Below are positions 1 to 6,922 of a stretch of 15,102 nucleotides of DNA, one piece after another. Position numbers and translations under genes: made by a program. The notes below the pieces were generated by a model. That model was not told the origin of the DNA and did no database searches. It saw only the letters and a list, made by a program, of their open reading frames with translations. Origin of the DNA: Eubacterium sp. CAG:786 (lineage in GTDB: Bacteria; Bacillota; Clostridia; Oscillospirales; Ruminococcaceae); NCBI GenBank assembly GCA_000432175.1, contig HF989515.1:1-15102 (forward strand), in the 5' to 3' direction. Numbering within the stretch: position 1 is the first letter of the stretch; each line of letters starts with the position of its first letter.

Positions 1-18
1 TATAAATCAAAATGCCTT

Positions 19-50
19 GCACATACGTTCGCCTTCGGTGAACTCCGTGC
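19..50. other. Stem-loop in the 5' edge intergenic DNA
   Basis: A short hairpin is visible: a 7-bp stem with one G-T pair (27-33 with 37-43, loop TTC), and outer GCAC/GTGC arms at 19-22 and 47-50. No T-run follows, so it is not a convincing terminator. No confident promoter for the following hydrolase was seen in 1-144. The reading frame of that gene is open back to the window edge, but nothing in the extra residues looks like protein sequence. Confidence 0.3.
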
Positions 51-144
51 ATATCGGCAAAAATACAAAGTTCAACAAGTTTTGCGCATATGTTTGCGAG
101 CTGCAAATTACACGCGTGAAACTTTGACGCGCTTTGGAGGTTTC

Positions 145-759
145 ATGAAAACGATCCTTATACATGGTCTGGGGCAGAATGCTTCTGCGTGGGAGAAAAC
201 GGTTTCCGCACTTCCGGATACCAGGTTTCTTCTTCCGGAAATGTCGGAATTCACAGGCGATGGAAGCTGGCAGGAATTATACCGTAATTTTTCCGCGTGG
301 CTTGGTATGCAGGGAACGCAGCTGTGCCTCTGCGGGCTTTCTCTTGGCGCTGTACTGGCCTTGAATTACGCTGCGGAATACCCTGAACGTGTACGCTCAA
401 TGCTTCTTATCGCACCGCAGTTCAGAATGCCGAAAGCCATGCTGAGATTTCAGGCGCTTCTGTTTCGCGTTATGCCTGAAAAATCTTTTGCCGGTGCCGG
501 GCTTTCAAAAAAGCAGTTCATAACGCTTACTTCTGATATGGCTGCACTTGATTTCACGCCGGCGCTCAACAGAATTTCCTGCCCGGTGATAACGGCATGC
601 GGAGATAAAGACAAGGCAAATTTCAGAGCCGCACGGCACCTTGCCGAACTCCTGCCGGATGGCGAATTTCGCCCTATCACCGGCGCTGGACACGAAGCAA
701 ACACAGACGCGCCGGAATACATTGCAAAACTCATATCACAAATTCAGACAAGGGGGTAA
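145..759 (+). CDS. Alpha/beta hydrolase fold protein, small single-domain
   Basis: A 204-residue alpha/beta hydrolase with a recognisable catalytic set. HGLGQ at 7-11 is the oxyanion-hole loop. GLSLG at 64-68 is the nucleophile elbow with Ser66. GDKD at 153-156 supplies the acid, probably Asp156. GAGHEAN at 180-186 gives the catalytic His183. There is no signal peptide or membrane segment, so it should be cytoplasmic. The start at 145 is chosen because GGAGG lies at 136-140; the frame is open further upstream, but those residues do not resemble the family. The gene ends 4 nt before the sirtuin start, so the two are probably co-transcribed. The substrate cannot be told from sequence: esterase, thioesterase and lipase-like roles are all possible. 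Family confidence is high, specificity unknown. Confidence 0.88.
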   Translation: MKTILIHGLGQNASAWEKTVSALPDTRFLLPEMSEFTGDGSWQELYRNFSAWLGMQGTQLCLCGLSLGAVLALNYAAEYPERVRSMLLIAPQFRMPKAMLRFQALLFRVMPEKSFAGAGLSKKQFITLTSDMAALDFTPALNRISCPVITACGDKDKANFRAARHLAELLPDGEFRPITGAGHEANTDAPEYIAKLISQIQTRG

Positions 760-763
760 TCCT

Positions 764-1483
764 ATGGACCTGCAATCAATGATCGACGAAAGTCGCCGTA
801 TAGTATTCTTCGGGGGAGCGGGGGTTTCCACCGAAAGCGGAATTCCCGATTTCAGAAGCGCCGACGGACTTTACAACCAGAAATATCGCTTCCCGCCGGA
901 GCAGATAATCAGCCACAGCTTCTTTCTGCGGGACCCTGAGGAGTTCTACCGCTTCTACCGCGACCGTATGATATACCCGCAGGCAAAGCCGAACGCCGCA
1001 CACCTGAAACTCTCTGAACTTGAGCGCGTAGGCAGGATTTCCGCGGTGATAACCCAGAATATCGACGGGCTGCATTCCGCAGCGGGGAGCCGCAATGTCA
1101 TAGAGCTCCACGGCTCTATACACAGAAATCACTGCATGAAATGCGGAAAGTCGTTCCCGCTGGAATTCATCATGAACACCGACGGAGTACCGCACTGCGA
1201 ATGCGGTGGGATAGTCAAGCCGGACGTGGTGCTTTATGAGGAGCCACTCGACGAGGACTGCATCAACCGTGCGATAAACGCGATCTCCGAAGCGGATATG
1301 CTCATCATCGGGGGGACTTCCCTTGCGGTGCAGCCGGCCGCGGGACTTATACGTTTCTTCAACGGCAGGCGGCTGGCAGTGATAAACAAGACCCCGACCT
1401 CCGCGGACGACGAAGCGGATATCGTGATAAACGCAAGCATCGGGGAAGCGCTTTCCGGAATAACTGTGAACGACCTTACATAA
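764..1483 (+). CDS. SIR2-family NAD-dependent protein deacylase (sirtuin)
   Basis: A 239-residue sirtuin, the usual length for a bacterial single-domain enzyme. It uses NAD+ to remove acyl groups from lysines, giving nicotinamide and O-acyl-ADP-ribose. Visible motifs are GAGVS at 18-22 and GIPDFRS at 26-32 (NAD binding), TQNIDGLH at 97-104, and catalytic His116 in ELHGS. A structural zinc site is formed by Cys124, Cys127, Cys145 and Cys147, spaced CxxC-x17-CxC. GGTSLAVQPAAG at 183-194 is the second NAD-binding segment. The start at 764 follows a G-rich Shine-Dalgarno sequence (751-756) that overlaps the end of the upstream hydrolase, so translation is probably coupled. The protein is cytoplasmic. 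I leave the symbol blank because cobB and srtN naming depends on subclass. Confidence 0.93.
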   Translation: MDLQSMIDESRRIVFFGGAGVSTESGIPDFRSADGLYNQKYRFPPEQIISHSFFLRDPEEFYRFYRDRMIYPQAKPNAAHLKLSELERVGRISAVITQNIDGLHSAAGSRNVIELHGSIHRNHCMKCGKSFPLEFIMNTDGVPHCECGGIVKPDVVLYEEPLDEDCINRAINAISEADMLIIGGTSLAVQPAAGLIRFFNGRRLAVINKTPTSADDEADIVINASIGEALSGITVNDLT

Positions 1484-1642
1484 GGTCACCTCTAAAACCC
1501 TTGTTTGAGTGAAAATGTGTATAGCACACCGACTGCTTCAGAAAACCTCCTCGTAAGGCATACAGCCTTACTTCGTCGGCTTTCATCGCATTCGGCGCAC
1601 TCTACCCATTTTCCCTTTTCAAAACGGTTTTTAGAGGTTACC
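1484..1642. mobile_element. MITE-like non-coding element with terminal inverted repeats
   Basis: A 159-bp non-coding element fills the gap between the sirtuin and the zinc-ribbon gene. The left end (GGTCACCTCTAAAACCC, 1484-1500) and right end (GGTTTTTAGAGGTTACC, 1626-1642) are inverted repeats matching at 15 of 17 positions. ATAA lies immediately outside both ends (1480-1483 and 1643-1646), as expected of a 4-bp target duplication; the left copy contains the sirtuin TAA stop. Inside is a perfect 7-bp hairpin (1553-1559 with 1565-1571). No credible coding frame is present, so movement would need a transposase supplied in trans. Calling it mobile is an inference from its structure. Confidence 0.68.
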
Positions 1643-1656
1643 ATAAAGGAGCCTAA

Positions 1657-2760
1657 ATGGAGATAAAGACTGTCACCTACCAGTGCCCTAACTGCAACGC
1701 GGCGCTGGAATACGACAATGCCCTCGGCAAATTCAAGTGCCTTTTCTGCGACAGTGAATTTACCGAAGAGGACATTAAAAAGAACTTTGCACAAAACGAG
1801 AACATGGCGCTCTCACAGGAAAATCTCGAAGCCGAAAGAAAACTCGCAGCCGACGAAGCAACTCGTCAGGCAGAGGAATTTTCGGGTGCGTCCGCGCTTT
1901 ACACCTGCCCTAACTGCGGCGCGGGGGTGATCTGCGACAGCCTTACCGCTTCGACGAGATGCCATTTCTGTCACACGCCGGTGATCCTCACCGGCAGGCT
2001 TTCCGGCGAATACAGGCCCGACCTGATAATACCGTTTTCAACCACAAGGGAACAGGCTGAGCAGGCATTCAAGGAATACTGCAGGGGGAAAATACTGCTG
2101 CCGAAAGGCTTCACCAGCGCTGCGCAGATACAGAATATCACCCCGCTGTACGTCCCTTACTGGCTGAAAAGCGGTTCCGTCAGCGCTACTTTCGAAGCGG
2201 AAGCCAGGAAGGTGCACAGCTGGCGCGTCGGCGACATGAGATACACCAACACCAAGATATTCAACGTGACCCGCAGCGCGGATATGGTTTTCGTGAGAGT
2301 TCCGTGCGACGGCTCGAAGCGTATCGACGACGGCATGATGGAAGCCATTGAGCCGTTCAATTACAACGGGATAAAGAAATTTTCAATGAGCTATCTTTCC
2401 GGCTGCGGTGCGGAGAAATACGACGTCACCTCTGCGGAGGCTGCCACAAGGATAGACCAGCGTGTTTCTGACGCTGCGGCCGATGTGCTGAAATCAGATA
2501 TCACCGGCTACAGTTCAGTCACCGAAAAGCGCAGGCAGGTGTCCTACCGCAGCCAGCAGACCGTTTACGGAATGCTCCCGGTGTGGTTCCTGAACTACAC
2601 CTATAACGGCAAGGATTACCCGTTCGTCATGAATGGACAGACGGGTATGCGCTTCGGCGTACTTCCGGTCAGCAGACTGCGGAAGTTCCTGCTTGGCGCT
2701 GCGATTTTCCTCGTGCTCGGCGCGATTTGCTTCTTTATCGGGGGTGGTATTTTTGGGTAA
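1657..2760 (+). CDS. Double zinc-ribbon protein with C-terminal membrane anchor
   Basis: A 367-residue protein with two zinc ribbons (TFIIB-type in broad annotation terms). The first uses Cys10, Cys13, Cys28 and Cys31; the second uses Cys84, Cys87, Cys102 and Cys105. They are joined by a charged, probably helical linker rich in Glu, Ala and Lys (about 36-75). Residues 110-340 form a globular region with no motif I can name. A hydrophobic helix at about 345-366 ends the protein and should anchor it in the membrane with the ribbons inside the cell. The start has an AAAGGAG site at 1645-1651. The stop overlaps the start of the TPM-domain gene by 8 nt, so the two are likely translated together. 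The molecular role is unknown; proteins of this kind are often found beside TPM-domain or SPFH-like membrane proteins. Confidence 0.85.
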   Translation: MEIKTVTYQCPNCNAALEYDNALGKFKCLFCDSEFTEEDIKKNFAQNENMALSQENLEAERKLAADEATRQAEEFSGASALYTCPNCGAGVICDSLTASTRCHFCHTPVILTGRLSGEYRPDLIIPFSTTREQAEQAFKEYCRGKILLPKGFTSAAQIQNITPLYVPYWLKSGSVSATFEAEARKVHSWRVGDMRYTNTKIFNVTRSADMVFVRVPCDGSKRIDDGMMEAIEPFNYNGIKKFSMSYLSGCGAEKYDVTSAEAATRIDQRVSDAAADVLKSDITGYSSVTEKRRQVSYRSQQTVYGMLPVWFLNYTYNGKDYPFVMNGQTGMRFGVLPVSRLRKFLLGAAIFLVLGAICFFIGGGIFG

Positions 2761-3535
2761 GAGAATAATTATTTTGATTGCTTCGTTGACCATGCTCCTA
2801 ATGATCCCAATTTCTGCATTTGCTTCGGATTACCATACATATGCTTCAAGGCTTGTTGATAATCAGGACGCCTTGTCAGCTTCTGAATTCACGGAACTAT
2901 ATGAACTGCTTGATGAAACGGCGCAGAAATCAGGCGTCAACGTTGGCGTTATTCTTGCTGACACTTATATGGACGGGATGGGGGAGGCAGGATTTACCGA
3001 GCAGTTCATGTATGACAGCTTTGGCTATGACAGCAACTCCATCGTGCTCATGCTTGTTACTGCTGGTTCCGGTAAGGTGGATCAAATTTCAATGTGCGGT
3101 GAAGCAGACGATAGATACAGATCATCGCGCGATAACATATTTGACCGGGTATACATTGGGCTTGACAGCGGCAGCGGTGATAACTACCCAGCCGCTATAC
3201 GTGAATTTTGCGATTACCTGAGTTCACATCACGGCAGCACAGATTTCGGCATTGACATCAACCTTGGCAACATTGTAGGTATAGTAATTGCAATATTTAT
3301 TTCAGTTGCTGTGATAAATGGTATGGCGGCAGGATATAAAAAGAAAACCCCCGTTTCTGCCAGAGCATACATAGACGGTAATTCAATGCACTTTACTCAG
3401 AAAAGCGACACATTTGTCAGAGAATACACAACATCTCACCGGGTCAGCAGTTCTTCAAGTTCTGGAAGTTCTGGTGGTGGAAGTCATCGCAGCGGCGGGC
3501 ACAGAAGCAGCACTGGTGGCGGCAGGCGCAGATGA
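2753..3535 (+). CDS. TPM-domain (YgcG-like) secreted protein with membrane anchor and Ser/Gly-rich tail
   Basis: About 260 residues from a TTG start at 2753, preceded by a G-rich ribosome site (2740-2747). A GTG at 2744 is the alternative. The N-terminus is a good Sec signal: GKR, a hydrophobic stretch, then cleavage near AFA-SDY. The next about 125 residues fit the TPM/YgcG fold, with a DNQDALS segment, a VGVILADTY strand and the DSFGYDSNSIVLML strand near the family core. A membrane helix follows (about 176-197, IVGIVIAIFISVAVINGMAA), then a low-complexity tail rich in Ser, Gly, His and Arg that ends GGGRRR. It overlaps the zinc-ribbon gene by 8 nt, so the pair is one unit. TPM proteins have been linked to phosphatase activity and to membrane-protein assembly or repair in other organisms; the role here is not known. 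Confidence 0.82.
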   Translation: MGKRIIILIASLTMLLMIPISAFASDYHTYASRLVDNQDALSASEFTELYELLDETAQKSGVNVGVILADTYMDGMGEAGFTEQFMYDSFGYDSNSIVLMLVTAGSGKVDQISMCGEADDRYRSSRDNIFDRVYIGLDSGSGDNYPAAIREFCDYLSSHHGSTDFGIDINLGNIVGIVIAIFISVAVINGMAAGYKKKTPVSARAYIDGNSMHFTQKSDTFVREYTTSHRVSSSSSSGSSGGGSHRSGGHRSSTGGGRRR

Positions 3536-3543
3536 TTTTATGT

Positions 3544-3613
3544 GCCAGCGTTTGTACAAATTGTGCAAAATCAACAACAAGTTTTGTAAAGTTGCACAAA
3601 TCACGGCGCTGGC
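3544..3613. repeat. Nested inverted repeat between the TPM gene and nfnA
   Basis: Two nested inverted repeats share one centre: outer arms GCCAGCG (3544-3550) and CGCTGGC (3607-3613), and inner arms TTGTGCAA (3561-3568) and TTGCACAA (3592-3599). All arms are perfect. It starts 8 nt after the TPM stop and ends 12 nt before the nfnA -35 box. No T-run follows, so a standard terminator is unlikely. It may be an RNA structure that protects the 3' end of the upstream transcript, a regulator site, or an intergenic repeat. Confidence 0.55.
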
Positions 3614-3625
3614 AATAAAATTATA

Positions 3626-3655
3626 TTGCAAAAAAACATCAAAGCATGGTATAAT
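3626..3655 (+). promoter_or_regulatory. Sigma-A type promoter of the nfnAB operon
   Basis: -35 TTGCAA (3626-3631), an 18-nt spacer, and a perfect TATAAT -10 (3650-3655) with an extended TG (TGG directly before the -10). Transcription would begin near 3662, leaving a leader of about 60 nt with short GC-rich inverted repeats (3677-3702) before the AGGAGG site at 3709-3714. Confidence 0.75.
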
Positions 3656-3724
3656 ATAAGATAAAGACGGACTATGCCCACTTCCGGGCGGCAGCCGCCA
3701 AAATATTCAGGAGGACACAGGAGA

Positions 3725-4567
3725 ATGTACAAAATTCTTACCAAGAAAATCCTCAACCCCACAGTAACTCTTATGGAAGTTGACGCCCCGATGATCGCAA
3801 AGAAGGCAGAGCCGGGTCAGTTCATTATCCTCAGAGTTGACGCAGAGGGCGAGAGAATTCCGCTGACTATCGCGGATTTTGACCGTGAAAAGGGCACTGT
3901 CACAATAATCTTCCAGATAGTTGGCGCCACCACTGAGAAGCTCAACCATCTTGAAGAGGGTGAGTTCATTCACGATTTCGTAGGACCTCTCGGCGTTCCC
4001 AGCCACACTGACGGACTGAAGAAAGTCGCTGTTGTAGGTGGAGGCGTGGGCTGCGCTATTGCATACCCGATCGCAAAGAAGCTTCACCACCTCGGTGCAG
4101 AGGTACACAGCATCGTGGGCTTCAGAAACAAGGATCTCGTTATCCTTGAGGACGAGTTCAGGGCAGTTTCCGACGTGATGAAGCTGATGACAGACGACGG
4201 CAGCCACGGTGAAAAGGGTCTTGTTACAAACGCCCTTGAAGAGCTCATCAAGGCTGGCAATCAGTACGACGAGGTCATCGCTATCGGCCCGCTGGTAATG
4301 ATGAAGTTCGTATGTAAGCTGACCAAGGAATACGGTATCAAGACTGTAGTTTCCATGAACCCGATAATGATCGACGGCACAGGCATGTGCGGCGGATGTC
4401 GACTGACTGTTGGCGGTGAGACCAAGTTCGCATGCGTTGACGGTCCTGATTTCGACGGTCACCTGGTAGACTTCGACGAGGCTATGGAGCGCGGTACTAT
4501 GTACAAGGAATTCGAGACCAGAAAGCGCGAAGAAGTCTGCAACCTTTATAAAAAGGAGGTAAAGTGA
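3725..4567 (+). CDS. nfnA: Ferredoxin:NADP+ oxidoreductase, small (NfnA-type) flavin/2Fe-2S subunit
   Basis: A 280-residue member of the dihydroorotate-dehydrogenase electron-transfer-subunit family. An FAD-binding barrel comes first (GQFIILR at 31-37, ERIPLTI at 43-49). The NAD(H)-binding fold follows (VAVVGGGVGCAIAYPIAK from about 101). A C-terminal [2Fe-2S] segment runs from DGTGMCGGCR to FACVDG, with Cys222, Cys225 and Cys237. Asp217 stands where Nfn enzymes are reported to use an aspartate as fourth ligand. With NfnB it should form the soluble complex that couples NADH and reduced ferredoxin oxidation to NADP+ reduction. The ATG at 3725 is preferred over an upstream in-frame ATG at 3674 because AGGAGG lies at 3709-3714. 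The next gene starts 1 nt after the stop. Sulfide dehydrogenase subunit B is the alternative database name; the order and partner favour Nfn. Confidence 0.9.
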   Translation: MYKILTKKILNPTVTLMEVDAPMIAKKAEPGQFIILRVDAEGERIPLTIADFDREKGTVTIIFQIVGATTEKLNHLEEGEFIHDFVGPLGVPSHTDGLKKVAVVGGGVGCAIAYPIAKKLHHLGAEVHSIVGFRNKDLVILEDEFRAVSDVMKLMTDDGSHGEKGLVTNALEELIKAGNQYDEVIAIGPLVMMKFVCKLTKEYGIKTVVSMNPIMIDGTGMCGGCRLTVGGETKFACVDGPDFDGHLVDFDEAMERGTMYKEFETRKREEVCNLYKKEVK

Positions 4568-4568
4568 A

Positions 4569-5957
4569 ATGCCGAACATGAGCCTTAAAAAGAATGAAAT
4601 GCCGGTACAGGACCCGAACGTCCGCAACAAGAACTTCAAGGAGGTAGCCCTGGGTTACACCGAGGAGCAGGCCGTTGACGAGGCTAACCGCTGCCTGCAC
4701 TGCCCCAAGAAGCCCTGCCAGAGCGGCTGCCCTGTTTCCATCAACATTCCGGAATTCATCGCAAAGATAAAGGAGCGCGATTTTGAGGGCGCTTATCAGG
4801 TGATTCACCAGTCCAGCTCCCTGCCGGCTGTCTGCGGTCGTGTATGTCCGCAGGAGACACAGTGCGAGAGCAAGTGCGTTCGCGGCATCAAGGGCGAGCC
4901 GGTTGCCATCGGCCGTCTGGAGAGATTTGTTGCTGACTGGCACAATGCTCACGCAACAGAGGCTCCCGTAGTGCCCACTCCCAACGGCCACAAGGTAGCT
5001 ATAATCGGCGCAGGACCCTCCGGTCTGACATGCGCAGGCGACCTTGCAAAGATGGGTTATGATGTGACCGTATTTGAGGCTCTCCACCTTGCAGGCGGCG
5101 TTCTGGTTTACGGTATCCCTGAGTTCAGACTGCCGAAGTCCATCGTACAGCACGAGGTAGATAACCTTATTGCTATGGGCGTTAAGGTTAACACCAACGT
5201 CGTAGTAGGTCGTACCATCGAGGTAGACGAGCTGTTCGAGCAGGGATTTGAGGCTATCTTCATCGGTTCCGGTGCAGGTCTGCCGAGATTTATGAATATC
5301 CCCGGTGAGAACTTCAAGGGCGTTTACTCTGCAAACGAGTTCCTCACCAGAGTTAACCTCATGAAGGCATACAAGCCCGAGAGCGATACTCCTATCAAGA
5401 AGAACACAAGCGTTGCAGTTGTCGGCGGCGGTAACGTTGCAATGGACGCAGCACGCTGCGCAAAGCGCCTTGGCGCCGAGAACGTATACATAGTATACCG
5501 TCGTGGCCTGGAAGAAATGCCTGCACGTAAGGAAGAAGTAGAGCACGCAATGGAAGAGGGCATCATCTTCAAGACACTCAACAACCCCGTTGAGATACTC
5601 GGCAACGAGCACAAGTTCGTTACCGGCATGAAGTGCGTTGAGATGGAGCTTGGCGAGCCTGACGCTTCCGGCCGCCGCAGACCTGTTGAGAAGCCGGACA
5701 GCGAGTTCGTTCTCGATGTTGACTGCGTTGTTATGTCCATCGGTACTTCCCCGAACCCGCTCATCAGAAACACCACAAAGGGTCTTGACACCAACAAGCA
5801 CGGCTGCTTCATCGCAGACGAGAACGGTCAGACTTCCCGCGAGGGCGTATTCGCAGGCGGCGACGCAGTAACCGGCGCAGCTACCGTTATCCTCGCAATG
5901 GGCGCAGGTAAGACCGCTGCCAAGGCTATGGACGAATACATCAAGAGCAAGAAGTAA
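4569..5957 (+). CDS. nfnB: Ferredoxin:NADP+ oxidoreductase, large (NfnB-type) subunit, glutamate-synthase small-chain family
   Basis: A 462-residue flavoprotein. The N-terminal ferredoxin-like domain carries two cysteine sets for [4Fe-4S] clusters: Cys42, 45, 50, 54 and Cys89, 93, 99, 103, with the conserved CPQE segment at 93-96. An FAD Rossmann motif (VAIIGAGPSGLTCAGDLAK, from about 143) and an NADP(H) motif (VAVVGGGNVAMDAARCAK, from about 282) follow. The C-terminal GVFAGGDAVTGAATVI segment closes the FAD site. This is the site of flavin-based electron bifurcation in characterised Nfn enzymes. The ribosome site AAGGAGG lies at 4553-4559, inside the end of nfnA, so the subunits are translationally linked. 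Databases often label such proteins NADPH-dependent glutamate synthase, homotetrameric (gltA). No glutamate-synthase large chain is in view, and the adjacent nfnA argues for the Nfn role. Confidence 0.9.
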   Translation: MPNMSLKKNEMPVQDPNVRNKNFKEVALGYTEEQAVDEANRCLHCPKKPCQSGCPVSINIPEFIAKIKERDFEGAYQVIHQSSSLPAVCGRVCPQETQCESKCVRGIKGEPVAIGRLERFVADWHNAHATEAPVVPTPNGHKVAIIGAGPSGLTCAGDLAKMGYDVTVFEALHLAGGVLVYGIPEFRLPKSIVQHEVDNLIAMGVKVNTNVVVGRTIEVDELFEQGFEAIFIGSGAGLPRFMNIPGENFKGVYSANEFLTRVNLMKAYKPESDTPIKKNTSVAVVGGGNVAMDAARCAKRLGAENVYIVYRRGLEEMPARKEEVEHAMEEGIIFKTLNNPVEILGNEHKFVTGMKCVEMELGEPDASGRRRPVEKPDSEFVLDVDCVVMSIGTSPNPLIRNTTKGLDTNKHGCFIADENGQTSREGVFAGGDAVTGAATVILAMGAGKTAAKAMDEYIKSKK

Positions 5958-5975
5958 TTTCGAATTTGTAATTTG

Positions 5976-6108
5976 TAATTCGGAATGCGTAATTTCGGTG
6001 TCCTGCTTCGCAGGACGATATCTGAATAAAATGAACAGGGTGAAAGATCAACTTTCGCCCTGTTTTGTTTCTATAACCGGTTTGAAATATTGTCCGCATT
6101 ACGAATTA
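5976..6108. repeat. AT-rich inverted-repeat element between two convergent stop codons
   Basis: Left arm TAATTCGGAATGCG (5976-5989) and right arm CGCATTACGAATTA (6095-6108) are inverted copies, 13 of 14 matching. The left side has further TAATTTnG-like units back to the nfnB stop (5955-5957). The outermost three bases of the right arm are the stop codon of the minus-strand gene ending at 6106. Inside are a small hairpin (6000-6006 with 6010-6016) and the nfnB terminator. The layout resembles a small non-autonomous repeat element, but no clear target duplication is visible. Confidence 0.5.
6034..6070 (+). terminator. Rho-independent terminator after nfnB, possibly bidirectional
   Basis: An 11-bp stem with one G-T pair (6036-6046 with 6052-6062), a 5-nt ATCAA loop, and TTTTGTTT after the stem. 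Two A-T pairs extend the base. It lies 77 nt after the nfnB stop and could also end the opposing minus-strand gene, because an AT-rich tract lies on its other side. Confidence 0.85.
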
Positions 6109-6675
6109 TCTCTCTCGCCTGCTCGCTGCGGAATATGGCGCCTTTATGTCCGACAGCAGGTACTGTTCCCAAAGAAACCACTTTCCGTCGGCGTTCATGC
6201 GCAGCCTGATGGTGCGCGGGCTGTCCGCGCCGCCTGAGTAAACGAACAGCTTCATGTACCCCTGCTCGGCGCCGGAATTATGGTCGCTGCTGACGCTTAC
6301 CGTGTACGGCTTGCCGGGGGTGTAGCCGTTTTCCGGCACTGCGCCCGTGAAATATGAAAACGGAATGTACGCCATGTCATTGTGGAATCTGTCGCTCATA
6401 AACGAGATGTCCTGCACGGTGAGCGGTCTGGAACCTCGCAGCCAGTTAAGCATCTCAACGCCGCTGTTTCCTTCTGCTGTGCAGGCGCAGAGTGCGCATA
6501 CAGTCAGCGTGGCTGTACGGAACGGGGTCCTGAGGTCTGCCTCTGGCAGTGCCTGCATCTGAGAGAGGTTCTCAGGTAGCGCCGTAAACGTGAATGTTTC
6601 AGTGCGCATTCCCACGGAAGAAGTGCTGGTCGGCCCAGCTGGCTTGCCGCTGTTCAGGTTATCGAATATTCCCAT
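6106..6675 (-). CDS. DUF6935-like protein, function unknown
   Basis: A 189-residue cytoplasmic protein with no signal peptide or membrane helix. It opens with MGIFDNLNSGKP and a short Ser/Thr/Pro-rich segment. The middle (about 25-80) holds cysteines at 60, 63 and 65. The most distinctive part is the C-terminal half: an aromatic segment with YIPFSYFTGAVPENGYTP (103-120), then KLFVYSGGADSPR (142-154), then KWFLWEQYLL (165-174). These match my memory of the DUF6935 family, which has no known function; I could not confirm the match. AAGGAGGT lies 6 nt before the ATG. The gene stands alone between convergent nfnB and the divergent chemoreceptor, with a strong promoter and a palindromic operator-like site, so it is probably switched by a repressor not encoded in the window. 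Confidence 0.78.
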   Translation of the reverse strand: MGIFDNLNSGKPAGPTSTSSVGMRTETFTFTALPENLSQMQALPEADLRTPFRTATLTVCALCACTAEGNSGVEMLNWLRGSRPLTVQDISFMSDRFHNDMAYIPFSYFTGAVPENGYTPGKPYTVSVSSDHNSGAEQGYMKLFVYSGGADSPRTIRLRMNADGKWFLWEQYLLSDIKAPYSAASRRER

Positions 6676-6691
6676 ACCTGTACCTCCTTTT

Positions 6692-6711
6692 CATATGGGC
6701 AAAACCATATG
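6692..6711 (-). promoter_or_regulatory. Leader hairpin next to the ribosome site of the DUF6935-like gene
   Basis: A perfect 7-bp stem (6692-6698 with 6705-6711, loop of 6) stands 2 nt upstream of the ribosome site (6682-6689) in the mRNA. An alternative GGGC/GCCC pairing (6697-6700 with 6711-6714) uses the same bases. It could affect ribosome access, but no anti-Shine-Dalgarno sequence is seen. Confidence 0.4.
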
Positions 6712-6745
6712 CCCCTTTTAAAATAAGTCCATAATAACATATGCG

Positions 6746-6765
6746 ATATATCATGTGTGATATAT
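6746..6765. promoter_or_regulatory. Perfect 8-4-8 palindromic operator-like site
   Basis: ATATATCA, then TGTG, then TGATATAT: two perfect 8-bp arms around a 4-nt centre. It begins right after the -10 box of the minus-strand promoter and covers the expected transcription start, the classical position for repression by a dimeric regulator. The cognate regulator is not in view. Confidence 0.65.
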
Positions 6766-6794
6766 ATTGTATATTAAATTTTCCACAATGTCAA
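6766..6794 (-). promoter_or_regulatory. Sigma-A type promoter of the DUF6935-like gene
   Basis: Read on the minus strand: a perfect TTGACA -35 (6789-6794), exactly 17 nt, then TACAAT -10 (6766-6771). Transcription would start near 6759, inside the palindrome, giving a leader of about 84 nt. Confidence 0.78.
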
Positions 6795-6922
6795 CCTTAG
6801 TTCAATGCTTTTCCGAATTTTTACATATCTGATAATTTGACTACCCTAAAAACAGCATTTCGACGAAACAACATTTGTTATGCAACATGATAAATTCTTT
6901 TGTGTAATTTGTATATTTCTTC

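Noticed and set aside
1..144. Open reading frame continuing upstream of the hydrolase start to the window edge
   Set aside because: The frame lacks stops, but its residues do not resemble the hydrolase family and GGAGG at 136-140 fits the ATG at 145. Treated as chance.
1492..1794. Minus-strand frame over the first MITE-like element
   Set aside because: It crosses the element and the antisense of the zinc-ribbon gene, with no start context. The element is better seen as non-coding.
3561..3599. Possible Rex operator upstream of nfnAB
   Set aside because: The arms resemble half of the Rex consensus, but they are 23 nt apart and have TTGTGCAA instead of TTGTGAA, so the spacing and sequence do not fit.
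4497..5801. 434-residue minus-strand frame opposite nfnA/nfnB
   Set aside because: It lies antisense to two well-supported genes, has no ribosome site or domain, and arises from codon bias. A 310-residue frame at 3707-4639 is rejected for the same reason.
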